From JBGLNJ01 sp964353405 (GTDB lineage Bacteria; Chloroflexota; Anaerolineae; Fen-1058), in the NCBI GenBank assembly GCA_964353405.1, contig CAYGWJ010000238.1, forward strand, positions 1 to 11,665: a stretch of 11,665 nt of DNA. Reading direction: 5' to 3'. Below the pieces are notes generated by a model. That model saw only the letters and a program-made list of their open reading frames with translations, was not told the origin of the DNA and searched no databases. Shown here piece after piece: positions 6,243-11,665 of the stretch (position 1 is the first letter of the stretch; the number at the start of each line of letters is the position of its first letter). The position numbers were made by a program, and so were the translations under genes.

Positions 6243-7844
6243 GTGCGCGATATTCCTGCCGATGTAGCCTGGTACGCTTACTCTTGTTCTCAGTGCGGCT
6301 ATTGCGTAGACGAGTGCGATCAATTCTACGGTCGGGGCTGGGAAAGCCAAAGCCCGCGCGGCAAGTGGTACTGGCTGCGCGAGTACATGGAAGGCCGCGA
6401 ACAGTGGGATCAGTCCGTGGTGGATACCTTCCTGGTCTGCACCACGTGCGAACTGTGCAACACGCGCTGCTCGGCAGCGCTGCCCATCGAGCCTTCGTGG
6501 ATGAAGCTGCGAGGACAACTGATCGAAGAAGAAAAGAGAATGACCTTCCCGCCGTTTGTGATGATGGCGGAAGCGCTTCGTGCCGAGGGCGACATCCGGG
6601 CCGGCTATCGCAAGGATCGTGCGGCCTGGTTCCCCAAGGACTTGCTGCCCAAGCACGGCCCCGATCATAAATCCAGGACGGTGTACTTTGCGGGCTGCAC
6701 GGCGAGCCATGTTGAAAACGACATTGGCATGGCGACGGTTCGCCTGCTCGATGCGGCCGGCGTGGATTTTACTTACCTGGGCGAAAAGGAAAGTTGCTGC
6801 GCCACACCGATGCTCGTCGCGGGCAAGTGGGACTTGTTTGTCGAGACGATGAAGAAAAACATCCAGGCCGTCAAGGACGCGGGAGCCGATACCGTTATCG
6901 CTTCCTGCCCGGCGTGCGATATGATGTGGCGTCACACTTATCCGATGTGGGCCAAGAAGCTCGGTATCGAGTACAACATCACTGCCAGGCACTATAGCGA
7001 AGTCGTCTCCGAGAAGATCAAGGCAGGTCAGTTCCAGTTCCCGGCCAACGACATGCAGCCTGTGACGGTGGCCTGGCACGACTCGCGCCACATCGGTCGC
7101 GTGTCGGGTGTGTACGAGCCGCCGCGCGCTCTGATCAAGGCGATTCCGAACGTGAATTTTGTCGAGATGACGCACCATCACCGTGAAGCGCACTGCTGCG
7201 GCTCGGTGCTCACTCTCATCAAAGAACCGGCTGTGGCTGCCGAGATCGGCAAGACGCGATTGGACGAAGCCATCGAGGTCGGCGCGGAAAAGGTCTTGGC
7301 GCTCTGCCCGTGCTGCGAGTTCCAGTTGCGCGTGAGCCGCGACAAAAAGAATGCGCCGATTGAAGCAGTTGACCTGGCTCGCTTTTCGGCAATGGCGTTG
7401 GGCTATGATTTCCCAGACCCCCATCCCGAAGTGCAAAAGCAGTGGGCTGTGTTCGAGGCGATGATTGCGCTGATGACGCCGCAGGGTTTTGCCGACCTGA
7501 TGGGCACGATGTGGCCGGAGTTGATTGATGCGATGCCGTTCGGCATGGGGCCTATGATGCGCTTCATGGGCAAGGTGCCTGGCACGCTGGAAGCGATGAA
7601 GCCCATGTTCCCGGTGCTGTTTCCGATTCTCCTGCCCATGATGCCCAAGGTTATGCCCACGATGCTTTTGCGCGTGGCCGACCGCATCCCGATGCCGGAC
7701 TATATGTCCGAGCAAATGCCCGCCCTGATGCCCAAGGTCATGGACGAGTTGATGCCGCACATGATCGGCGATGTGATCCCGCGGGTCACGCAGCCGATGA
7801 TTGACTACCTGCGAGGCAAGAACGGTCACAGCCGCGGTCACTAG
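6243..7844 (+). CDS. HdrD/GlpC-like Fe-S electron-transfer protein with Met/Pro-rich tail
   Basis: This is the Fe-S partner of the FAD protein. Two [4Fe-4S] ferredoxin motifs lie at C15/C18/C21/C25 and C66/C69/C72/C76. Two CCG-type domains follow. The first has C152, C185-C186 and C222/C225. The second has C318-C319-G and C355/C357/C358, but its usual Cys after H-D is replaced (HDSRH at 279-283). Residues from about 400 to 533 form an odd Met/Pro-rich tail with repeats of the type MP-x2-MP. The start GTG 6243 has no convincing SD and lies four codons after the TGA of the FAD gene in the same frame. This suggests that the two were once, or in relatives still are, one polypeptide. The TAG at 7842-7844 precedes a strong terminator. 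The electron acceptor is unknown; a membrane quinone is a common one. Confidence 0.9.
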   Translation: MRDIPADVAWYAYSCSQCGYCVDECDQFYGRGWESQSPRGKWYWLREYMEGREQWDQSVVDTFLVCTTCELCNTRCSAALPIEPSWMKLRGQLIEEEKRMTFPPFVMMAEALRAEGDIRAGYRKDRAAWFPKDLLPKHGPDHKSRTVYFAGCTASHVENDIGMATVRLLDAAGVDFTYLGEKESCCATPMLVAGKWDLFVETMKKNIQAVKDAGADTVIASCPACDMMWRHTYPMWAKKLGIEYNITARHYSEVVSEKIKAGQFQFPANDMQPVTVAWHDSRHIGRVSGVYEPPRALIKAIPNVNFVEMTHHHREAHCCGSVLTLIKEPAVAAEIGKTRLDEAIEVGAEKVLALCPCCEFQLRVSRDKKNAPIEAVDLARFSAMALGYDFPDPHPEVQKQWAVFEAMIALMTPQGFADLMGTMWPELIDAMPFGMGPMMRFMGKVPGTLEAMKPMFPVLFPILLPMMPKVMPTMLLRVADRIPMPDYMSEQMPALMPKVMDELMPHMIGDVIPRVTQPMIDYLRGKNGHSRGH

Positions 7845-7864
7845 ACCTTCGAGAGTAGGAAAGG

Positions 7865-7891
7865 GGCGATCCAAATGGATCGCCTTTTTTT
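7865..7891 (+). terminator. Rho-independent terminator after the Fe-S gene
   Basis: GGCGATCC (7865-7872) and GGATCGCC (7877-7884) form an 8-base perfect stem with loop AAAT, followed by seven T residues. It closes the FAD/Fe-S transcription unit. Confidence 0.92.
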
Positions 7892-7898
7892 GTCTTCA

Positions 7899-7907
7899 TG
7901 GTAGAAT
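7899..7907 (+). promoter_or_regulatory. Extended -10 promoter for the zinc-binding protein
   Basis: TGG-TAGAAT (-10 at 7902-7907) lies directly after the terminator and about 35 bases before the ATG at 7942. No clear -35 is seen, which is common with an extended -10. Confidence 0.6.
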
Positions 7908-7941
7908 CAAGCCAACACTCAAGTCCAAACGGAGGTGTCCG

Positions 7942-8661
7942 ATGGCAGACTGGGTATCTCAAGGGAAATGCAAACTGTGCGGTGAAAGCTTCAACAAGGC
8001 CGGGATGACCAGACACCTGGCCAAGTGCCGGCAGAGCCATGCCCTCAAAAAGCTGGAAGGCCGTGGCAAGTTGCACAAGACCGACCTCTTTCATCTCGTG
8101 GTCGAGGGAACTGACGCACCAGACTACTGGCTGCATCTTGAAGTGCCAACCGATGCTACGCTCCGGAATTTGGATCAGTTCCTCAGAGACATTTGGCTGG
8201 AATGTTGCGGGCACCTGAGTGCGTTCACCATCGAGCACACATCGTACGAGATGAACACCGGGGGCATTGATGCGATGTGGCCGGAGCTCTTGGGCCAGCC
8301 CAGCGTTCCCAAGAGTATGCAAGTTCCGTTGGCATCGGTCTTGCGGCCGCGGCTCAAGTTCCAGCACGAGTACGACTTTGGCACCACGACCCACTTGACC
8401 CTCAAAGTCGCGGCACAGTACGAAGGCCAGGCCAAGGGCAAGTCGGTGCAGATTCTCGCCAGGAATGATCCCCCGCCATTCGTGTGTGAGGGTTGCGGCA
8501 AGCCAGCGACGCAGGTTTGTGTCGAGTGTCTCTGGCAGGGCGAAGGGTTTGTCTGCGATGACTGCGCCCCCGATCATGCCTGCGGCGATGAAATGATGCT
8601 GCCGGCGGTCAACTCGCCGCGCATGGGCATGTGCGGCTACACGGGGCCAATTAACGACTAG
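7942..8661 (+). CDS. pRiA4b ORF3-like protein with N- and C-terminal zinc-binding motifs
   Basis: This is a 239-residue protein of unknown function. The ATG at 7942 is preceded by GGAGGTG with suitable spacing; a longer open frame upstream crosses the terminator and is discounted. The N-terminus has a C2HC finger with C10, C13, H25 and C29. The middle (about 50-175) matches the plasmid pRiA4b ORF-3 family: LHLEVPTDATLRNLDQFLRD and the later HEYDFGTTT. The C-terminal part (about 182-239) has CEGCGKPATQVCVECLW, then CDDC and a final CGYTG, a second cysteine-rich, probably zinc-binding unit. The family sometimes occurs near mobile elements, but none is evident here. It is transcribed alone, from its own promoter. 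Confidence 0.85.
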   Translation: MADWVSQGKCKLCGESFNKAGMTRHLAKCRQSHALKKLEGRGKLHKTDLFHLVVEGTDAPDYWLHLEVPTDATLRNLDQFLRDIWLECCGHLSAFTIEHTSYEMNTGGIDAMWPELLGQPSVPKSMQVPLASVLRPRLKFQHEYDFGTTTHLTLKVAAQYEGQAKGKSVQILARNDPPPFVCEGCGKPATQVCVECLWQGEGFVCDDCAPDHACGDEMMLPAVNSPRMGMCGYTGPIND

Positions 8662-8796
8662 GACACCCTTTCGCCGCCCCGGCTTTGTTGCGCACCTTCA
8701 CCCGCCCTCGATCCCCGGCGCAAATGCGCTTTACCTATACGGGGGAGTTGGGCGGACTGTCGGCCTTGCTGTTCTTCGTGCTGGCCGTGACCGGTG

Positions 8797-8998
8797 TGGG
8801 GGATCGGCTGCACCAGCACGCCGGGCAAGTACACGTTGCCGTGGCGGGTCGGCTCGTTTTGCGACCAGTATCCGCAGGTGCAGATTGCAGTGGATGTGAT
8901 CAAGCGCGCCGACCTAAAAGTTCTATGAGTATGTCTGTTCGCCAGTGGGGCAAGCCATCCTGCGCCGACTGGGGATCAAAGGGGCGAGCAAGGCCTGA
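8797..8998 (+). pseudogene. Decayed LysR / periplasmic-binding-protein-like remnant
   Basis: Two short stretches in different frames look like parts of a type 2 periplasmic-binding or LysR effector domain. The first (8803 to about 8919) reads IGCTSTPGKYTLPWRVGSF and DQYPQVQIAVDVIKRADL, like the start of a LysR substrate-binding domain. The second (8921-8998) reads FYEYVCSPVGQAILRRLGI and ends at TGA, like the C-terminus of a solute-binding domain. No start, HTH or middle portion remains. The match is by eye and is tentative. Confidence 0.4.
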
Positions 8999-9010
8999 CG
9001 GAATAAAGAA

Positions 9011-9019
9011 TGGTATAAT
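9011..9019 (+). promoter_or_regulatory. Extended -10 promoter of the cytochrome/YeeE operon
   Basis: TGG-TATAAT (-10 at 9014-9019) is a consensus extended -10 without a clear -35. Transcription should start near 9026, giving a leader of about 80 bases before the ATG at 9106. Confidence 0.7.
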
Positions 9020-9105
9020 AAGCTACGGGGCACACTTGTGACCCACGCTGTTCAATCTCCGAAGACGGCGCATCTCACACGCTGCGCCCATCTACGAGGC
9101 CGACG

Positions 9106-9861
9106 ATGAGCCAACGATTCTTCAGACTCTTGATTCTCATCACCGTTGCGCTGGCATTGCCGTTGCTGGTATGGCTGGCGATGCCACAGCCACAAGCTTC
9201 TGCACAGTGCGGCACCAAAGCCAGTTCCTGCAAGACCTGTCACGAAATCCAGGGCAAGCTGCGGGTCAACACCAAAGGCGACTGGCACGTCCAGCATTAT
9301 TTTGGCGACTTTTGCGTGTTTTGCCACGCGGGCGACGCCAAGGCCACAGACAAGATCAAAGCGCACAAGGGCATGGTCAAACCGCTCGAAGATGTGAGCG
9401 CTTCGTGCGCTGCATGCCACGAGTCCGACTGCAACACGCGCGCAGAAAGATATGCCAAGGTTTTGGGCGTGACGGTGGGCATGGGCGGTGGGCCGACTGC
9501 GCCGAGAGGCCCGGCGCCCTTGCTGCCCTTTGTGCCGCGAGTAGCCGGAGTAGGCGGGCAGACCTCGCTGCCGGGGCAGGATCAATCCCCCATTGCAGAG
9601 TCATCTCCTCCATCTTCCAGTGATAAAGAGCCGCGCAATGTGAACTGGGGCAACGTCGCCTTGGCTGCCATTGCGCTGGCGTTGTTATTTGGCGGTGGAG
9701 GCTATGTGCTGTGGAATGAACGCCGGCACTCGCAACGATCGGCCTGGGACAAGCTGATCGGCAATCGGCCTGAATTAGGCGAGCTGATGCCGCTATTGAT
9801 CAAAGCCGACGCGCAGACTGTTCGGGTCATCGCTCGCACACTTTCCGAACGGAGCCAGTGA
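9106..9861 (+). CDS. Membrane-anchored triheme c-type cytochrome
   Basis: This 251-residue protein is probably outside the membrane, held at both ends. An N-terminal signal or anchor (about 5-26) precedes three heme c motifs: CKTCH (42-46), CVFCH (70-74) and CAACH (101-105). Histidines at 61, 64 and 87 are candidate distal ligands. A Gly/Pro/Ser-rich linker (about 125-178) leads to a second membrane helix (183-203) and a basic C-terminal tail of about 48 residues, presumably cytoplasmic. The start ATG 9106 has GAGG six bases upstream. It overlaps or abuts the first YeeE gene and is the first gene of the operon. I do not recognise a named family. Its role is inferred to be electron exchange linked to the sulfur-type transporter encoded next. 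Confidence 0.88.
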   Translation: MSQRFFRLLILITVALALPLLVWLAMPQPQASAQCGTKASSCKTCHEIQGKLRVNTKGDWHVQHYFGDFCVFCHAGDAKATDKIKAHKGMVKPLEDVSASCAACHESDCNTRAERYAKVLGVTVGMGGGPTAPRGPAPLLPFVPRVAGVGGQTSLPGQDQSPIAESSPPSSSDKEPRNVNWGNVALAAIALALLFGGGGYVLWNERRHSQRSAWDKLIGNRPELGELMPLLIKADAQTVRVIARTLSERSQ

Positions 9862-9863
9862 CT

Positions 9864-10418
9864 ATGCAACGCATCCTTGCATACATCAAAAAAGACGTGT
9901 GGTCGCCCTACATCGCGGGCACCTTGTTAGGACTGGTGGCGATCTTGATCGCCGCGACGGCGACCGCCTATCGCGATTCCGCGATTGCGCTGGGCGCATC
10001 GGGCGCGTTCGAGAGTATCTTGGGCGGGTTGACACAATGGGTTTGGCCCGATTGGGTTGCCAGGAATCTTTATTTTAGAGTTGTGCGGTTGCCGGGCCTC
10101 ACGTGGGAAGTGGTGATGCTGTTCGGCCTCTTCATCGGCGGCGCTTTGGGCGCCATTTCTTCTCGAACGTGGAAGATTCGCTGGATGCCGGACAAGCAGT
10201 GGGCTGAGGCGTTCGGTCAGAGCCGCGTCACACGCTGGGTGCTGGTTTTCTTGGGCGCAATTCTGCTAGAGTACGGCGCGGGCATGGCGGGCGGCTGCAC
10301 GAGCGGGCTGGCGATCTGGGGCGGACTGCAACTGGCCCCGGCGGCGTTTGTGTTCATGGGCGGCATGTTTGCCACGGGGATTGTGACGGCGCTGGTGGTG
10401 TACCGGCGGAGGTATTAG
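9864..10418 (+). CDS. YeeE/YedE family half-transporter with GGCTSG motif
   Basis: This integral membrane protein belongs to the YeeE/YedE (TsuA-like) family, which moves thiosulfate or related sulfur species. ATG 9864 is preferred over GTG 9858 because GGAG (9851-9854) lies nine bases before it. The protein has 184 residues with about four to five hydrophobic segments. It starts with the family stretch WSPYIAGTLLGL (13-24) and carries GAGMAGGCTSG near the C-terminus with Cys145, the conserved cysteine class that lines the substrate path in TsuA. It corresponds to one half of the full-length YeeE fold. The second half is encoded one base downstream. Two separate halves are also known for PmpA/PmpB-type pairs. 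Confidence 0.9.
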   Translation: MQRILAYIKKDVWSPYIAGTLLGLVAILIAATATAYRDSAIALGASGAFESILGGLTQWVWPDWVARNLYFRVVRLPGLTWEVVMLFGLFIGGALGAISSRTWKIRWMPDKQWAEAFGQSRVTRWVLVFLGAILLEYGAGMAGGCTSGLAIWGGLQLAPAAFVFMGGMFATGIVTALVVYRRRY

Positions 10419-10419
10419 C

Positions 10420-10989
10420 ATGAGTGTTACTCTGATCATCATCGCACTGGTCTTGGGTATTGGCTTTGGCTTTTCACTCCAAAAGGCCGGGCTGACGCAG
10501 TATCACAAGATCGTCAACGTCTTTCGCTTCACCGATCTGGCGGTCGTAAAGTTCATGCTGACGGCCCTCATCGTGGCGATGGCGGGCCTGTTCGGCCTGG
10601 GTGTGCTGGGGCTGATTGACCTGCCTGTGCCGCCGCAGACGTACATCGTAGGCAACCTGGCCGGCGGGCTGGTCTTTGGCATTGGCATGTCCCTGGTGGG
10701 AATATGACCGGGTACCTGCGCCGCCGGGAGCGGTGAAGGCAAGCTCGACTATCTCATTCCGGGTGTCCTGGGCTTTTTGACCGGCGCGGGATTGTTCGCC
10801 GCGACGTGGAAGGACGTGTTCCCCAAGATCAGCTCGATGGCTAACCTGGGCAACACCATTCTGCCCGAGCTGTGGAACGTGAGCAGCATGTTGATGGCGC
10901 TGGTTTTTGTCGAGTTTACACTGTTGCTTTTCTACTTGCTGGAGCGCAAGATCGGTCAACGTGTGGACAAGATGGCGGTAGACAAGTAG
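10420..10989 (+). CDS. YeeE/YedE (DUF6691-like) half-transporter, candidate selenoprotein with in-frame TGA as Sec96
   Basis: ATG 10420 has GGAGG seven bases upstream and lies one base after the preceding gene. The frame runs 95 codons to TGA 10705-10707, then continues open in the same frame to TAG 10987-10989. Both sides belong to one YeeE/YedE half: FGFSLQKAGLTQYHKI near the N-terminus, GLVFGIGMSLVGI before the TGA, PGTCAAGSGEGKLDYL after it, and a last membrane helix near 150-170. The family motif here is G-x-C-P-G-T, so TGA sits exactly at the conserved Cys and gives U96-P-G-T-C100. A SECIS-like hairpin follows at 10715-10739. Full length would be 189 residues, normal for a half-transporter. 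The alternative is a Cys-to-stop nonsense mutation or a base error. Without readthrough, two of the five membrane segments would be lost. Confidence 0.75.
10715..10739 (+). promoter_or_regulatory. Candidate bacterial SECIS element
   Basis: Just downstream of the in-frame TGA, CGCCGC (10719-10724) pairs with GCGGTG (10730-10735) to form six pairs including one G-U. The loop is CGGGA (10725-10729). A G-A mismatch and three further pairs (CCT/AGG) extend the stem outward. The spacing from TGA to the apical loop is 17 bases and the second loop base is G. Both fit the published bacterial SECIS consensus (about 16-37 bases, G within the first two loop positions). Confidence 0.6.
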
Positions 10990-11009
10990 ACAAGAAACAG
11001 GTAGACAAG
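10978..11009 (+). repeat. Three short GTAGACAAG repeats
   Basis: GTAGACAAG occurs at 10978-10986, 10986-10994 and 11001-11009, spanning the last codons and the stop of the YeeE gene. It looks like a small slippage-type or microsatellite-like repeat. Confidence 0.5.
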
Positions 11010-11014
11010 GCAAG

Positions 11015-11031
11015 CGCTGATCCAGTCAGCG
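11015..11031 (+). terminator. Weak hairpin after the YeeE operon
   Basis: CGCTGA (11015-11020) and TCAGCG (11026-11031) form a 6-base stem with a five-base loop, 25 bases after the stop. No T-tract follows, so termination is uncertain. Confidence 0.3.
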
Positions 11032-11088
11032 TGGACACGTGGTGAGCCAAACATTCGTCTACCGCCGCTGGCTTACATTGCCCGGCGG

Positions 11089-11097
11089 TGGTATCAT
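11089..11097 (+). promoter_or_regulatory. guaA promoter with extended -10
   Basis: TGG-TATCAT (-10 at 11092-11097) lies about 40 bases before the ATG. An inverted repeat ACCGCCG (11061-11067) / CGGCGGT (11083-11089) spans the region just upstream of the -10 and could be an operator. No good -35 is visible. Confidence 0.55.
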
Positions 11098-11136
11098 TTA
11101 ACCCGTGCGCCACGGCTTTGCGGGGGAAGAATCCCA

Positions 11137-11665
11137 ATGACCGACTCGATTGCCATCCTCGATTTTGGTTCCCAGTACACGCAGCTCATCGCGCGGCGAG
11201 TGCGCGAGGCGCACGTCTATTGCGAGCTGTTCCCGTGGGATACGCCCGGGGCGCGAGTGATGGCGCTCAAACCGCGCGGCTTTATCCTCTCCGGCGGCCC
11301 GGCCAGCGTCTATGAGCCCGGCGCGCCCACGCTCCCACGCTACGTCCTCGATTCCGGCTTGCCGGTACTGGGGCTGTGCTACGGCATGCAACTGTTGACG
11401 CACGTCCTCGGTGGAGCCGTCACGCCGGCCCAATCGCGCGAATATGGTCCGGCGCAAGTCGAGTGGACAGAGTCGAGTCCTCTGTGGAAAATTATCAATG
11501 ACCCATTATCAACGACCAATTTGAACATTGATAATTGTCAATTGAAAATTGTCGTCTGGATGAGTCATGGAGATCGAGTCGAAGCGCTGCCGCCCGGCTT
11601 TGTGCCTCTAGCAAAAAGTGACCATTCGCCCTACGCGGCGATGGGCGACCCGGCGCGCAAGCTGT
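11137..11665 (+). CDS. guaA: GMP synthase (glutamine-hydrolysing), amidotransferase domain; truncated by window end
   Basis: This enzyme converts XMP to GMP using glutamine and ATP in purine synthesis. 176 codons are visible, covering most of the class I glutamine amidotransferase domain; the ATP-pyrophosphatase part lies to the right. Motifs include ILDFGSQYTQLIARRVRE at the N-terminus, GFILSGGPASVYE (48-60), the nucleophile elbow GLCYGMQ with Cys81, and VWMSHGDRVEALPPGF (140-155). Between SPLWK and VWMSHGD lies an in-frame AT-rich stretch (residues about 118-139, 11488-11553) that replaces the usual short loop. The ATG at 11137 is the natural family start, with GGGGGAAG upstream. The frame is intact, so the enzyme is probably functional. 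Confidence 0.95.
   Translation, partial: MTDSIAILDFGSQYTQLIARRVREAHVYCELFPWDTPGARVMALKPRGFILSGGPASVYEPGAPTLPRYVLDSGLPVLGLCYGMQLLTHVLGGAVTPAQSREYGPAQVEWTESSPLWKIINDPLSTTNLNIDNCQLKIVVWMSHGDRVEALPPGFVPLAKSDHSPYAAMGDPARKL
11488..11553. repeat. AT-rich palindromic insertion within guaA
   Basis: This 66-base in-frame segment has 18 G/C bases (27%) inside strongly GC-rich coding sequence. AATTATCAATG (11490-11500) and CATTGATAATT (11526-11536) are perfect 11-base inverted repeats. AATTGTC is repeated at its right end. It looks like a small palindromic repeat that landed in a surface loop of the amidotransferase domain. Confidence 0.6.

Larger units (their letters stand above)
8662..9105. other. Intergenic stretch with a gene remnant and a promoter
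   Basis: This 444-base gap holds the LysR-like remnant and the TATAAT promoter of the cytochrome operon. A frame from 8685 to 9041 contains one hydrophobic stretch, but it lacks an SD and runs through the remnant in another frame, so I do not call it a gene. Confidence 0.6.

Noticed and set aside
6072..7874. 600-codon open frame on the minus strand
   Set aside because: It is antisense to the well-supported Fe-S and FAD genes, rich in His and Arg as expected for a shadow of GC-rich coding sequence, and has no family resemblance.
7801..7941. N-terminal extension of the zinc-binding protein
   Set aside because: It would run through the preceding stop region, a strong terminator and the promoter; ATG 7942 has an excellent SD.
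8685..9041. 118-codon frame with one hydrophobic stretch
   Set aside because: It has no SD, an alternative TTG start and no recognisable domain, and it overlaps the LysR-like remnant in another frame.
10474..11013. 179-codon minus-strand frame across the YeeE gene
   Set aside because: It is antisense to a conserved transporter, lacks an SD and has low-complexity His/Gln-rich composition.

Overview
The window is GC-rich, unlinked chromosomal DNA, probably from a member of the Chloroflexota (Anaerolineae-like). That assignment is an inference from the gene set: a ChvE-type sugar lipoprotein, tandem deoxynucleoside kinases, a GlcD/HdrD-like FAD plus Fe-S oxidoreductase, split YeeE/YedE transporters and guaA. 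Extended -10 promoters with the core TGGTANAAT add weak support. No rRNA, tRNA, CRISPR array or complete insertion sequence was seen.

Left part (1-4174). A sugar-binding lipoprotein gene runs leftward off the window edge. It has a strong promoter, a long leader and three TTGAAC half-sites upstream. Divergent from it is a two-phosphoacceptor response regulator with the unusual order REC-LuxR HTH-REC. Its apparently leaderless promoter has a perfect palindrome over the -35 box. It converges, across a shared hairpin terminator, on a leftward pair of translationally coupled deoxynucleoside kinases. The first kinase carries an extra C-terminal helical domain resembling a catalytically dead MazG domain.

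Middle part (4240-7844). This rightward cluster looks damaged: an ArsR-type regulator with a frameshift, then a GlcD-like FAD oxidoreductase whose 5' end is split by a palindromic MITE-like element and which also carries a +1 frameshift. An intact HdrD/GlpC-like Fe-S protein with a Met/Pro-rich tail follows in the same reading frame, separated by a TGA and four codons. Either the locus is decaying or the assembly has indel errors here.

Right part (7865-11665). A terminator and a fresh promoter precede a zinc-binding pRiA4b ORF3-like protein. A non-coding stretch with a decayed LysR/periplasmic-binding-protein remnant follows. Next is a three-gene operon: a membrane-anchored triheme cytochrome c and two YeeE/YedE half-transporters. 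The second half-transporter has an in-frame TGA exactly where its family has the conserved Cys of the G-x-C-P-G-T motif. Directly downstream is a hairpin matching the geometry of a bacterial SECIS element. The best reading is a selenocysteine-containing sulfur (or selenium) transporter subunit paired with a c-type cytochrome, and this is the most notable candidate in the window. The window ends inside guaA, whose amidotransferase domain carries an in-frame AT-rich palindromic insertion.
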